Below are positions 1 to 7,983 of a DNA stretch of 52,703 nucleotides, in pieces (the stretch's first letter is position 1; each line of letters starts with the position of its first letter). The translations under genes were made by a program, and so were the position numbers. This DNA is from Planctomycetota bacterium (lineage in GTDB: Bacteria > Planctomycetota > UBA1135 > GCA-002686595). The stretch is from the NCBI GenBank assembly GCA_016220085.1, contig JACRIN010000064.1, positions 1 to 52,703 of the forward strand. The letters are read 5' to 3'. The notes under the pieces were generated by a model that saw nothing but the letters and a program-made list of their open reading frames with translations, made no database searches and was not told where the DNA came from.

Positions 1-565
1 CGCGTGCGTCGACGCCTGCCACGCCGCGGTCGAGTTCGAGGAGCCCGAGCAGGCGCTCGCGGACGCGGTCCGCGGCGGCGCGTCGCTCGGCAAGCTGCAA
101 TACACCAGCGCGCTCGCGCTGCGCGAGCCCGCTCGCCACCCGGCCGGCCGCGAGCAGCTCTTCGCGCTCGACGAGCCGCGTTTTCTCCACCAAGTGACCG
201 CTCGCGGCGCGCACGGGCTCGTTCGCGCCGGCGACCTCGGTGAGGCGCGCGCGGCGTTCGAGCGCGGCGACGCTGCATGGCGCGACGCGGACGAGTGGCG
301 TTGTCACTTCCACGTCCCGACCGACCTCGCCTCCGGAGGCGCCGACGGCCTGGGGACGACCCGCGCGCACGCCGAGGCGCTGCTCGCGGCCGCCGTCGGC
401 TCGCCGGAACTCTGGGGGACCGCCGAACTGCACCTCGAGATCGAAACCTACACCTGGTCGATCCTCCCGCGCGCCGCCCGCGGCGACGGCGAGCTCGTCG
501 ACGGCCTGGAGCGCGAGTACCGCCACGTCCTCGGCTGCCTGGGGCGGCTGGGTTGGACCGCATGA
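1..565 (+). CDS. eboE: EboE-like metabolite traffic protein (C-terminal part, truncated by window edge)
   Basis: The frame is open from base 2 to the TGA ending at 565, giving the last 187 residues; the start lies outside the window. Visible motifs are CVDACHAAVEFEEP near the left edge, GKLQYTSAL, EPRFLHQV, a WRCHFHVPTD segment and LHLEIETYTWSILP followed by a helical end. These match the C-terminal half of EboE, a TIM-barrel protein related to xylose-isomerase-like enzymes. It is encoded in the ebo (EDB) cluster, which in cyanobacteria and other bacteria is implicated in moving a metabolite precursor to the periplasm. The other ebo genes, if present, would lie to the left. No further ebo gene follows; the next gene is a tRNA. 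Family assignment is from motif recall, not a search. Confidence 0.72.
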   Translation, partial: ACVDACHAAVEFEEPEQALADAVRGGASLGKLQYTSALALREPARHPAGREQLFALDEPRFLHQVTARGAHGLVRAGDLGEARAAFERGDAAWRDADEWRCHFHVPTDLASGGADGLGTTRAHAEALLAAAVGSPELWGTAELHLEIETYTWSILPRAARGDGELVDGLEREYRHVLGCLGRLGWTA

Positions 566-581
566 ACTCGCGGGGAGCGCG

Positions 582-610
582 TTGACACGTGCATTCCGCG
601 CCGTTATCGT
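582..610 (+). promoter_or_regulatory. Sigma-70-type promoter of tRNA-Glu
   Basis: A perfect -35 hexamer TTGACA (582-587) is followed after 17 bases by TATCGT (605-610), a good -10 hexamer. Transcription would begin around 617, about 45 bases upstream of the mature tRNA. It is the best consensus promoter in the window. Confidence 0.75.
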
Positions 611-662
611 CCCCGCCCTCTTTCCAGCGCTGGGGTTCCCCGGCGCTGGTCCGTACGAGGTC

Positions 663-740
663 GGCCCCATCGTCTAGCCCGGCCTAGGACACCAGGTTTT
701 CATCCTGGCGACAGGGGTTCGAATCCCCTTGGGGTCACCA
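663..740 (+). tRNA. trnE: tRNA-Glu (anticodon UUC)
   Basis: The acceptor stem GGCCCCA (663-669) pairs with TGGGGTC (730-736), with one G-T pair. The anticodon arm CCAGG-TTTTCAT-CCTGG places TTC at the anticodon position. The T arm carries the canonical GTTCGAATC loop, and A plus an encoded CCA end the gene. The length of 78 includes CCA. It has a consensus promoter upstream (582-610) and a terminator hairpin directly downstream, so it is probably a single-gene transcript. Confidence 0.97.
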
Positions 741-744
741 TCCA

Positions 745-788
745 ACGCGGGGGGTCGCGCAAGCGGCTCCCCGCGTCTCTTCTTCGCC
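745..788 (+). terminator. Rho-independent-type terminator after tRNA-Glu
   Basis: ACGCGGGG (745-752) pairs perfectly with CCCCGCGT (769-776). An inner GTCGC/GCGGC stem with one G-T pair is closed by a GCAA tetraloop. A pyrimidine tract (CTCTTCTTC) follows. Its position 5 nt after the tRNA CCA end fits transcription termination. Confidence 0.7.
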
Positions 789-849
789 AGCCGGTCGACT
801 TCCAACCGACTTGGGCTCAGTGACTTCACGAAGTCGTGTCGTCGCTTCG

Positions 850-874
850 CCGTGCCGGACACGTCTCGGCACGG
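850..874. other. Inverted repeat downstream of xerC
   Basis: CCGTGCCG (850-857) and CGGCACGG (867-874) are perfectly complementary around a 9-base loop. It lies 47 bases beyond the xerC stop on the minus strand and may end that transcript, although no T-tract follows on either side. Confidence 0.45.
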
Positions 875-920
875 CCTCGGGTCGGCGCGTGGATTCTCTC
901 GCAGGCTTCGAGCACCGCGT

Positions 921-1838
921 TCAGCGTTTCCCCGAGCGCGGGTGCGCCTTCTCGTAGACGTCGCGCAAGCGCTCGATCGAGACGTGCGTGTAGATCTGCG
1001 TCGTCACGAGATGCGCGTGGCCGAGGAGATCCTGCACCTCGCGCAGGTCCGCGCCGCGGTCGAGTAGGTGGGTCGCGAAGCTGTGGCGCAGCGTGTGGGG
1101 CGTCGCGCGTCGCGCGATGCCCGCGCGCGCGAGCTCGGCTTCGACGATGCGCTGCACGGAGCGCGTCGTGAGTCGCGTGCCGCGCTCGGAGAGAAACACC
1201 GCGCCGCCGGCGCGCACGCTCGGCTTCGCTCGCTTCGGGTCGGTCAGATAGTCCTGCAGCGCGGCGCGCGCGGGTTTGCCGAGCGCGGCGAGCCTTTCTT
1301 TGCGTCCCTTGCCTCGCACGCGCGCGATGCCTCGCGCGAGATCGAGATCCTCGCGATCGAGCCCGACGGTCTCCGCCGCGCGCGTGCCGCACGAGTACAT
1401 CACCTCGAGCAACGCACGGTTGCGTCGGCCGCGCGGCGTCGTGACGTCCGGCGCGTCGAGCAAGCGCTCGATCTCGGCGAGCTCCAAGCAGCCGGGCAAC
1501 CGCCGACCTCCGCGCGCCTGGCGCAAGCCGGCGGCCGGATGGCTCGCGAGCCGGCCTTGGTCGACCAGCCACTTCAGGAACGAGCGCACCGCCGACAGCT
1601 TGCGTTGCACGCTGGTGCGCGCGAGCTCGCGCTCGTCGAGCTCGACCAAGTACGCGCGCAGCGCCCGCGGCGCGATCTCGCTCGCCGCGTCGATGCCGCG
1701 CTCGGCGAGGAACGCGTCGAACTCCGCGAGGTCGGCGCGGTACGCGCGCAGCGTGTGAGGCGAAGCGCCGCGGGTCGCCGCCAACGTCTCGAGGTAGCGC
1801 GCGGCGAGCTTCGGGGTCTCGCGAACGACCGCGGGCAT
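921..1838 (-). CDS. xerC: Tyrosine recombinase XerC/XerD family
   Basis: This 305-residue protein has the usual Xer length and layout: an N-terminal SAM-like core-binding domain (residues 10-95, with SPHTLRAYRADLAEF) and a C-terminal catalytic domain. All six catalytic residues are visible: R153 (CGTRAAE), K177 (VRGKGRKER), H248 and R251 (HTLRHSFATHLL), H274 (LLGHAHL) and nucleophile Y283 (IYTHV). The family resolves chromosome dimers at dif with a partner recombinase. The start lies 6 nt downstream of the stop of the secreted protein at 1845-2720, so the two are probably co-transcribed. It sits beside a tRNA, but intact Xer length and the absence of other mobile genes argue for a housekeeping XerC rather than an island integrase. 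XerC versus XerD cannot be settled by eye. Confidence 0.88.
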   Translation of the reverse strand: MPAVVRETPKLAARYLETLAATRGASPHTLRAYRADLAEFDAFLAERGIDAASEIAPRALRAYLVELDERELARTSVQRKLSAVRSFLKWLVDQGRLASHPAAGLRQARGGRRLPGCLELAEIERLLDAPDVTTPRGRRNRALLEVMYSCGTRAAETVGLDREDLDLARGIARVRGKGRKERLAALGKPARAALQDYLTDPKRAKPSVRAGGAVFLSERGTRLTTRSVQRIVEAELARAGIARRATPHTLRHSFATHLLDRGADLREVQDLLGHAHLVTTQIYTHVSIERLRDVYEKAHPRSGKR

Positions 1839-1844
1839 CGTCGC

Positions 1845-2720
1845 TCAGCGCTCCCAGTACGCCGTGCGCTCCTGGCTGACGAGCGCGTAGCTCTGTCCGT
1901 CGGGTCCGACGAACTTGACCAGCACGTGGAGACGCGCCGGCCCGCCGTCCGCCGCGAACCAATAGTCGGAGCGCCACTGCCGGTCGACTCCGGTCAGCTC
2001 GAGATGGTGCGCCTCGAGCTTGCCCGCGGGTACCTCGACCGTTTCCTTGCCTTTCCAGATCACGTGCGCGTTGAACGGCGTCCATGCGACCGCGTGCGTG
2101 TCCTTCTGGCTCGGTACCACACGCACGTAGCGATCCGACGGCGCGGCGAAGTCGAAGTCGCGCAAGAGGAGCGGGAGCTCGTCGACGAAGTGCGCGGTAT
2201 GCACGCCGGCGACCTCGCCCTGGCGCTGACCGGCGCCGGGGAAGTACACCGATTCCTGCCACGCGAGGTTCGGGCCCTTCTTGACGGCGAGCTTGAAGCT
2301 CGCGCCGCAGTCTTCTTGCGTCGAGACGGTCAGCTTGTACGGACGGAGCGATTGCGTCTCGAGGTGCACGCACGTCGAGAAGCGGTAGTCGTACTTCTCC
2401 GTCGGCACGAGCTCCGACCAGTGGTGCTTGAAGGTCTCGAGGCCTTGGTCGGTCTCCGACTTGGTCGTCGTCGCCTCGTCGATTCGTTCCTTGTTGGTGT
2501 ACGCGGTCGCGCGGTACTTGCGCTCGACGCCGTAGATCGTCCGCGTCGCGTCGTACACGCACTTCTCGGCCTTGCCGTCGTACCAGCTCGGATCGGTGAG
2601 CCAGCCGTCGCCGCTGACGGTCCACTGCGAGGCGCGTGCCTGCGGTGTCGCCGCGAACGCGGCGAGGCTAGCGGCGAGCCCGGTGGCAAGAGCTACGAGG
2701 ACGAAGCAGAGGATGCGCAT
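1845..2720 (-). CDS. Secreted protein of unknown function (possible DUF3108-like fold)
   Basis: The 291-residue product begins with a clear signal peptide (residues 1-30, hydrophobic LCFVLVALATGLAASLAAF, then TPQARA). The mature part is rich in Tyr, Trp and charged residues, with Cys at two or three positions (KCVYD, FSTCVHLE, EDCGASF). Near the end the pattern VPAGKLEAHHLEL followed by DYWFAADGGPARLHVLVKF resembles the carbohydrate-sensing-like DUF3108 arrangement, but this is a weak resemblance. GGAG 8 nt upstream of ATG serves as ribosome binding site, and TAGGAT (2746-2751) could be the -10. It precedes xerC by 6 nt, with no obvious functional link. Confidence 0.7.
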   Translation of the reverse strand: MRILCFVLVALATGLAASLAAFAATPQARASQWTVSGDGWLTDPSWYDGKAEKCVYDATRTIYGVERKYRATAYTNKERIDEATTTKSETDQGLETFKHHWSELVPTEKYDYRFSTCVHLETQSLRPYKLTVSTQEDCGASFKLAVKKGPNLAWQESVYFPGAGQRQGEVAGVHTAHFVDELPLLLRDFDFAAPSDRYVRVVPSQKDTHAVAWTPFNAHVIWKGKETVEVPAGKLEAHHLELTGVDRQWRSDYWFAADGGPARLHVLVKFVGPDGQSYALVSQERTAYWER

Positions 2721-2793
2721 GATTCGACTCCGAGTGAGGCGGGCATCCTACCTCCGGCCGCGCGCGGAAACGCGTGGGCTCGCCGCTCCGCGC

Positions 2794-3798
2794 TCAGCGC
2801 CAACCGAACGCCGAGAAGATCCACCAGAAGCTCGCGCCGACCGCCGCCGAGCACGGGATCGTCAGGATCCACGCCCACAGCACCCTGCTCGCGACGCCCC
2901 ACTTGACCGCGCGGATGCCGCGCGTCGTGCCGACGCCGACGATCGCGCCGGTGATCGTGTGGGTGGTCGACACCGGGATGCCGAGCCACGTCGCGCCGTA
3001 GAGCGTCAGCGCGCCGCCGGTCTCCGCCGCGAAACCGTGGACGGGCTGCAGCTTGCAGATCTTCTGACCCATCGTCTTCACGATGCGCCAGCCGCCCATC
3101 AGCGTCCCGAGTCCCATCGCGAGGTGGCAGGCGAGCACGATCCAGAGCGGCGGCTCGACCGCATCGGCCGGGAGGCGGCCCGACGTGATCATCACCATGA
3201 AGATGATGCCCATCGTCTTCTGCGCGTCGTTGCCGCCGTGGCCGAGGCTGTACGCGGCGGCGGACGCGAACTGCAGGCGCTTGAACAGCTTGGAGATCCG
3301 CGATGGCGAGCTGTTGCGACAGAGCCAATAGGTCGCGGTCATGATCACGAACGCGAGCGCGAGGCCGACCAACGGCGACACGAAGATGAACGCGCCGATC
3401 TTGAGCAGCCCGCCGGCGATCAGCCCGTCGGTGCCTTTCGCGACCAGCGCCGCGCCGGCGAGTCCGCCGACGAGCGCGTGCGAGGAGCTCGACGGGATGC
3501 CGAACCACCAGGTCAGCAAGTTCCAGAAGATCGACCCGATCAAGCCGGCGGTGACGACGGCGAGGGTCACCGCGGTCGGGTCGATCGTGCCCTTGCCGAT
3601 CGTCTTCGCGACGTGCAGGCCGAAGAAGAGGAACGCGACGAAGTTGAAGAACGCGGCCCAGATCACCGCGGCGCGCGGGGAGAGCACACGGGTCGAGACG
3701 ATCGTGGCGATCGAGTTCGCCGCGTCGTGGAAGCCGTTGATGAAGTCGAAGATCAGCGCGAGACCGACGATCGACCAGACCAGCCAGGGATCAGGCAT
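2794..3798 (-). CDS. pit: Inorganic phosphate transporter, PiT family
   Basis: This 334-residue polytopic membrane protein carries both PiT signatures: DFINGFHDAANSIAT near the N-terminus and LGHGGNDAQKTMG in the second half. It also has paired GIPSSSSHALVGG and GIPVSTTHTITGA segments, reflecting the inverted repeat of the family. PiT proteins import phosphate as metal-phosphate or with cations at low affinity. The start codon overlaps the stop of the DUF47 gene (8-nt overlap, 3791-3798), the classical DUF47-pit operon, so expression is probably translationally coupled. Confidence 0.95.
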   Translation of the reverse strand: MPDPWLVWSIVGLALIFDFINGFHDAANSIATIVSTRVLSPRAAVIWAAFFNFVAFLFFGLHVAKTIGKGTIDPTAVTLAVVTAGLIGSIFWNLLTWWFGIPSSSSHALVGGLAGAALVAKGTDGLIAGGLLKIGAFIFVSPLVGLALAFVIMTATYWLCRNSSPSRISKLFKRLQFASAAAYSLGHGGNDAQKTMGIIFMVMITSGRLPADAVEPPLWIVLACHLAMGLGTLMGGWRIVKTMGQKICKLQPVHGFAAETGGALTLYGATWLGIPVSTTHTITGAIVGVGTTRGIRAVKWGVASRVLWAWILTIPCSAAVGASFWWIFSAFGWR

Positions 3799-4414
3799 TC
3801 TTCAGGATGATCCCTTCGATGATGTTGGCGACGTCCTCGCAGCGGTCGGTCGCCTCCTCCAACGTCTCGACGATGCTCATCCACTTGATCACGTGGATCG
3901 GATCCGCGGGCGGCTCGAAGAGCTTCGCGAGCGCGTTGTGCTCGACGCGGTCCGCCTCGCTTTCCAGTCGGTGCACTTCGAGCACCATCCGGCGCACGGC
4001 CTGCATGTCCTTCATGTTGCGCAGGTGCGGCATCATGTCGCGGAGGAAGCCCGTGCCGCGCTGGAGGCAGACCGCGAGCTCGCGCGCCTCGACGATCGGC
4101 TTCTCGATCTTGAAGATCTCGGTGCGCTCGACCGCGCGGTCGATCAGGTCGACGACGTCGTCGACGCGGCAGACGAGCTCGTGGATGTCCTCGCGATCGA
4201 GCGGCGTGATGAACGTCTGGTTGAGCCGGTCGATCGTCTCGTGGGTGAGCTCGTCGCCGACGTGCTCGAACTCGCGGATGCGCCGCGCGCGGGCGGACCG
4301 GTCGTCGAAGCGCTCCATGTACTCGACCAACGCGTTGGCCGTCTCGTGTGCGTTGGCGGCCGACTTCTCGAACAGGCCGAAGAAGACGTTGTCCTTGGGC
4401 ATCAAGTTGAACAT
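3791..4414 (-). CDS. DUF47 (PhoU-like) phosphate transport regulator
   Basis: This 207-residue helical protein starts MFNLMPKDNVFFGLFEKSA, typical of the DUF47/PhoU-like family, and contains HVGDELTHETIDRLN and REDIHELVCRVDDVVDLID, the repeated metal-binding-type helices. Such proteins are encoded next to PiT transporters and are needed for or modulate their activity. I chose the ATG at 4414 rather than the upstream TTG at 4450. The TTG falls inside a consensus -35 box, and a -10 sits only 8 nt before the ATG, so the transcript should begin at or near this ATG. Its stop overlaps the pit start. Confidence 0.92.
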   Translation of the reverse strand: MFNLMPKDNVFFGLFEKSAANAHETANALVEYMERFDDRSARARRIREFEHVGDELTHETIDRLNQTFITPLDREDIHELVCRVDDVVDLIDRAVERTEIFKIEKPIVEARELAVCLQRGTGFLRDMMPHLRNMKDMQAVRRMVLEVHRLESEADRVEHNALAKLFEPPADPIHVIKWMSIVETLEEATDRCEDVANIIEGIILKNA

Positions 4415-4422
4415 GGCCGCGC

Positions 4423-4450
4423 TTTGTAGCGGTCCATCAAGGAATGTCAA
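4423..4450 (-). promoter_or_regulatory. Promoter of the DUF47-pit operon
   Basis: On the minus strand TTGACA (4450-4445) is followed after 16 bases by TACAAA (4428-4423), and the ATG begins 8 bases later at 4414. That spacing places the transcription start almost on the start codon, so the mRNA would be leaderless. No Shine-Dalgarno sequence is seen. Confidence 0.62.
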
Positions 4451-4537
4451 AGCGCGTGCAAAGGAACGTCGCTCGGTCGCTCGCCGGTCGGGCTCCCGCC
4501 GGTCGGTCGCCCGACGGGCTCCCGGCCGCGAGAGAGT

Positions 4538-5968
4538 TCACAGCAGCCGCAGCACCGACACCACGCCGCCCTTCTGGGCGACGTTGACGACCTTGCGCTG
4601 GGACGCGCGGCCGAGGATCGCGAGGCGTTGCTCGCTGACGAACAGGCCGAGCACGGTGAAGTACTCGGCGAGGCCGAGGTTGCCGTGCTCGTCGATCACG
4701 GGGAAGTCCTTCTCCGCGATCGGGCTGAACGCCTGCACGACCCACTCACCGGGGTGGGCGACGCCGCGCTCGAGCGCGAGCTCGAACGCGCGCGCGGAGA
4801 TCTCGCGACCGAGCAGGATCCCCGTGCCGCCGTACGCGCGGTTCGGTTTGACGACCAGGCGCTCGCGGTGGGCCCGGGCCCACGGCAGGAGCTCGATGTC
4901 GGCGCCGTCGGGCCCGCTGGTGCGCGCGTCGCGGACGATCCGCGTCCACGGCAGGTGGTGCTGGAATACGCGGCGCTCCTCGAGCGTGAAGAACTCGCCG
5001 AAGTCCGCCCGCGTGAAGATCTCGAAGACACTCTTGTGGTCGAACTCGCCCGCGAGCGTCGACACGCAGCGGCCGCTCGCGAGCGCGAACTTGATCGCGG
5101 ACAGGTCGTCGCCTTGCTCTTCCTTCTCCGCGAGATCGTTGACCTCGTGGTCGCGGTAGACGATGTCGATCGGATGGTCGCCGTAGCGCATCTCGCCGTC
5201 GACGAGCCGGAGCTCGCGCGGATCGACGTGCCAGCACTCGACGCCGAGCGAGCGGAAGAACGCTTGGTTGTGCTCGAACTCGCTGACGCCGCCGACGAGG
5301 TCCTTGTACTGCGCGAGCGCGACGTTGAAGCGCTTGAGCCGCAGCGAGCGCGCCTGATCGGCGAGCACTTCGAGCAGCACGCGCCGCGGATCGTCGTTGG
5401 GCTCGAGCAGCAGCGTCGGCGCGCGTTTGCGCAGCGCCGGCACGACGTGCTTCAGCACGATGTCGTCGATCGTCGGCACGACGTACGTGCCGCCCGCGCC
5501 GAGCGGATTGAACTCGAAGAACTGCGTGCTCTTGACCCAATCGGGCGAACCGAAGTCGGTCGACGCGTCGAAGCGGCCGAAGAAGACCTCGTGGTGGTGA
5601 CCGGGGCGAGCGAGCTCCGCGAGCCAGCGCCTCTCGCGCTCGTGGAGCGGCAACACCTCGCGCGCGAGAGGGCTCTCTTGCCACAGCTGCAGCAGCTTCG
5701 CGTGCGCGTGCTCCAGCGTGCGCGCGGCGCGGTGCAGGTAGTTGCGCTGATTGCCGCCGAGCACGCGCGGTCGCAGCAGGATCGGCATCGGCCGCGGCTG
5801 ATTGTCGTCGTCGTAGTAGACGATGTCGCGCTCGACGCCTTCGCGCTCGACCGCTCGCTTCAGCGCGGCGAGTTCTTCGCGCGGCACGCGTTGGAGCAGC
5901 CCGTTCAGCGTCGTGCCGAGGCTGTCGCGCAAGTTGCCGCCGCGCAGGAAGGGGGAGCCGCTGGGCAT
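4538..5968 (-). CDS. ATP-grasp superfamily protein (circularly permuted type), function unknown
   Basis: The 476-residue cytoplasmic protein has the nucleotide-binding signature RLVVKPNRAYGGTGILLG near residue 390. Other features resemble circularly permuted ATP-grasp and glutathionylspermidine-synthetase-like proteins: FFEFNPLGAGGTYVVPTID, a central acidic RDHEVNDLAEKEE segment, and a C-terminal GEWVVQAF with VVNVAQKGGVVSVL. Members join a carboxylate to an amine or thiol using ATP. The substrate cannot be inferred, and no peptide-ligase partner or transporter is adjacent. It sits alone on the minus strand, 123 nt upstream of the DUF47 gene, which has its own promoter. A weak CACAAT lies 9 nt before the ATG. 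Confidence 0.72.
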   Translation of the reverse strand: MPSGSPFLRGGNLRDSLGTTLNGLLQRVPREELAALKRAVEREGVERDIVYYDDDNQPRPMPILLRPRVLGGNQRNYLHRAARTLEHAHAKLLQLWQESPLAREVLPLHERERRWLAELARPGHHHEVFFGRFDASTDFGSPDWVKSTQFFEFNPLGAGGTYVVPTIDDIVLKHVVPALRKRAPTLLLEPNDDPRRVLLEVLADQARSLRLKRFNVALAQYKDLVGGVSEFEHNQAFFRSLGVECWHVDPRELRLVDGEMRYGDHPIDIVYRDHEVNDLAEKEEQGDDLSAIKFALASGRCVSTLAGEFDHKSVFEIFTRADFGEFFTLEERRVFQHHLPWTRIVRDARTSGPDGADIELLPWARAHRERLVVKPNRAYGGTGILLGREISARAFELALERGVAHPGEWVVQAFSPIAEKDFPVIDEHGNLGLAEYFTVLGLFVSEQRLAILGRASQRKVVNVAQKGGVVSVLRLL

Positions 5969-6012
5969 CGCGCCGCGATTGTGTCACGCACCTCGCGCGA
6001 AGCAACCTGCGT

Positions 6013-6717
6013 TCAGGAGGGCGGCGAGCGCAGCGCGCGACGCACGGCGAGTCCGACGAGCACCAGTGCGACGAAGCTCGACGCGGCGAGCCACGCGAAG
6101 CGCGCGGGCCGCGCGAGCTCTTGGCCGAGGTACGAGTAGACGAATCCCGCGGGCGATTGCCCGACGAAGGTCGCCCAGACGAACGTCCATGCGCGCATCC
6201 CGGTGAGACCGGCGACGTAGCTGATCGGGTCGAAGGGCACGAACGGCAAGAGCCGCGCGCCGAGCACCGCGACCGCGCCGTGGCGTTCGACGAAGCGCTC
6301 CGCCTTGGCCCGACGCTCCGCCGAGACGACGCCAGCGACCCACGGCGCGCCGAGCGAACGCGCGAGCAGGAAGCAGAGCAACGCCGCGAGCGTCGCCGAG
6401 CCGATCGAGAGCCAGGCGCCGACGAACGGGCCGAAGAGCCAACTGTTGGTCCAGGTCACCAGCACCGCGGGGATCGGCGCGGCGAGCGCTTGCACGATCA
6501 TCAGCAGCGTGGTGAAGACCGCGGCCGACGGCCCGAGCTCGTCGGCCCACGCGCGCAGCGCTTCGAGCTCCCCGTGCGCGAGCAGCTCGACGCCGCGGTT
6601 CAGCGTCGTGCGCAGCCACGGCCAAGCGGCCCACAGCAGCGCGAGCACCGCGAGCGGCGCGAGCGAGAGCCCTCGGACCAGCCGGGCATGGGCTCGTGCG
6701 CGACGCGCGTCGTCCAT
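6013..6717 (-). CDS. TVP38/TMEM64 family membrane protein (VTT domain)
   Basis: The 234-residue protein has a first transmembrane helix at residues 16-36, then the VTT/SNARE-associated core. The core shows a hydrophobic segment with VLVTWTNSWLFGPFVGAWLS, an ATLAALLCFLLARSLG helix and the hallmark ARLLPFVPFDPISYVAGLTG. A C-terminal helix and a short basic tail follow. DedA/TVP38 proteins are membrane-embedded and have been linked to lipid scrambling or transport. No start-proximal ribosome binding site is seen; the ATG is preceded by a G/C-rich stretch. It is not obviously linked to its neighbours. Confidence 0.88.
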   Translation of the reverse strand: MDDARRARAHARLVRGLSLAPLAVLALLWAAWPWLRTTLNRGVELLAHGELEALRAWADELGPSAAVFTTLLMIVQALAAPIPAVLVTWTNSWLFGPFVGAWLSIGSATLAALLCFLLARSLGAPWVAGVVSAERRAKAERFVERHGAVAVLGARLLPFVPFDPISYVAGLTGMRAWTFVWATFVGQSPAGFVYSYLGQELARPARFAWLAASSFVALVLVGLAVRRALRSPPS

Positions 6718-6799
6718 CGCGCGCAGTGTCGCGTGCGTCCGTGTCGGTCACAAGCTCGCGCTCGCCGGGTAGAGTGCGCGAGGGAGGCGGCTCATCTCG

Positions 6800-7903
6800 A
6801 TGTTCGGCAAGCTCGTTCTCGCGGCGGTGCTCTTCGGCGCGGCTTCGCTCGCTGACCCGCGGGTGGATCGGCCGCAGGTCGATGCGCCCGAGGTCGATGC
6901 GCCGGTGGTCGATTCGCCGGACGTCGAATGGAAAGGCCGGCGCGTGACGCTCGCCGCCGCCGGGCTCGCCGACGAGCCTGCGATCCAAGCGCTCGCGCCG
7001 TGGGCCGAGGCGCACGGCTACGCGCTCGCGCTCTCGGAGGACGCGCGCCTGCTGGTGGTCGTCAAGGGTCCGACGCGCAACAACGCGTTGCTCGGCGCTC
7101 GCGTGCTCGCCGCGCACGACGAGCTGCTCGCCGCGCACGACGAGCTGCTCGGCGCGCGCGAGGCGAGGAATGCGCTGGTGATCGCGGAGATCGCGACCGA
7201 CGACGACTTCCAGGGCTTGTGCGACGCGCTCGCGAAGGCATTGCCGACCTACGCGAGTTGGTTCGGCGGCGTGCGCGGCTCGACCGGCTTCCTGCTGCCC
7301 GATCCGGGGCTTGCCGCGTACCTCGCGAAGCCCAAGGGGATCAAGCCCAAGGAATGGCACCGCGAGAACGAGCTCGTCCACCGCGTCGCCGCGCTCGATC
7401 TCTATGCGCGCTTCGGTCGACTGCCGTACTGGCTCGAAGCGGGTTTCGCGTGGCGCGCGGAGCTCGCGCTCTGTGCCGATGTGTACTGCTTCCCCGGTCG
7501 CGACGGCTTCGTCGCGGTCGGCGAGCATCGCGGCTGGCAGTCGGCGCTCGCGCGCGACGCGAAGCCGCGGCTCGACCGACCGTTCGACTACGCCGAGCTG
7601 ACCGGCCTCGCGCGCGGCGCGTACGACGCGGAGCTCGCGCCGCGCGCGTGGGGCGCGGTCGAGTACCTCGCGCGCCATCGCCGCGACGTGCTCGGCGCGT
7701 TTCTGACCGAGCTCTCGAACGCTCGCGAGCAAGGCGCGCGGAAGACGCACGCCGACGGCACGTGGGAGACGGTTCCGAACTACGAGGTGCCGCGCGAAAA
7801 GGAGCGCGAGCTCGCGTTGCGCATCGTGCACCCCGAGCTCTGCGCGGAATTGACGCGCTGCTTCGCGCAAGGCTCGGGCTTCCGGCCGAAACCACCGCGC
7901 TGA
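6800..7903 (+). CDS. Secreted peptidase-like protein with degenerate zinc motif
   Basis: The 367-residue protein has an N-terminal signal segment (KLVLAAVLFGAASLA) followed by a short Val/Asp/Pro repeat. Residues 187-215 read like the active site of gluzincin peptidases often seen in planctomycete secreted proteins: a pseudo-HExxH (NELVH, residues 190-194) followed by LPYWLEAGFAW, the place of the third ligand. The first histidine is Asn190, so zinc hydrolysis is doubtful. A 7-residue direct repeat (LAAHDEL twice) occurs around residues 100-115. A purine-rich GAGGGAGG sits about 11 nt before the ATG, and TAGAGT (6770-6775) could be its -10. The function is unknown; it may be a binding or structural relative of a peptidase. 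Confidence 0.7.
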   Translation: MFGKLVLAAVLFGAASLADPRVDRPQVDAPEVDAPVVDSPDVEWKGRRVTLAAAGLADEPAIQALAPWAEAHGYALALSEDARLLVVVKGPTRNNALLGARVLAAHDELLAAHDELLGAREARNALVIAEIATDDDFQGLCDALAKALPTYASWFGGVRGSTGFLLPDPGLAAYLAKPKGIKPKEWHRENELVHRVAALDLYARFGRLPYWLEAGFAWRAELALCADVYCFPGRDGFVAVGEHRGWQSALARDAKPRLDRPFDYAELTGLARGAYDAELAPRAWGAVEYLARHRRDVLGAFLTELSNAREQGARKTHADGTWETVPNYEVPREKERELALRIVHPELCAELTRCFAQGSGFRPKPPR

Positions 7904-7983
7904 ACTGCGTCGCGGTCGGCGCGAGTTCGGGGTGCGCGTCTCCGCGAGGGATCGCTCGGCGTGGGAGTCGCGTCTTGGCGCGT

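Noticed and set aside
663..1838. tRNA-Glu next to a tyrosine recombinase as an integrated island with att site
   Set aside because: The recombinase has standard Xer length, no other mobile genes follow, and no second copy of the tRNA 3' end is seen in the window.
4414..4450. An upstream TTG start for the DUF47 gene
   Set aside because: TTGACA of the promoter overlaps it, so transcription would begin downstream of it.
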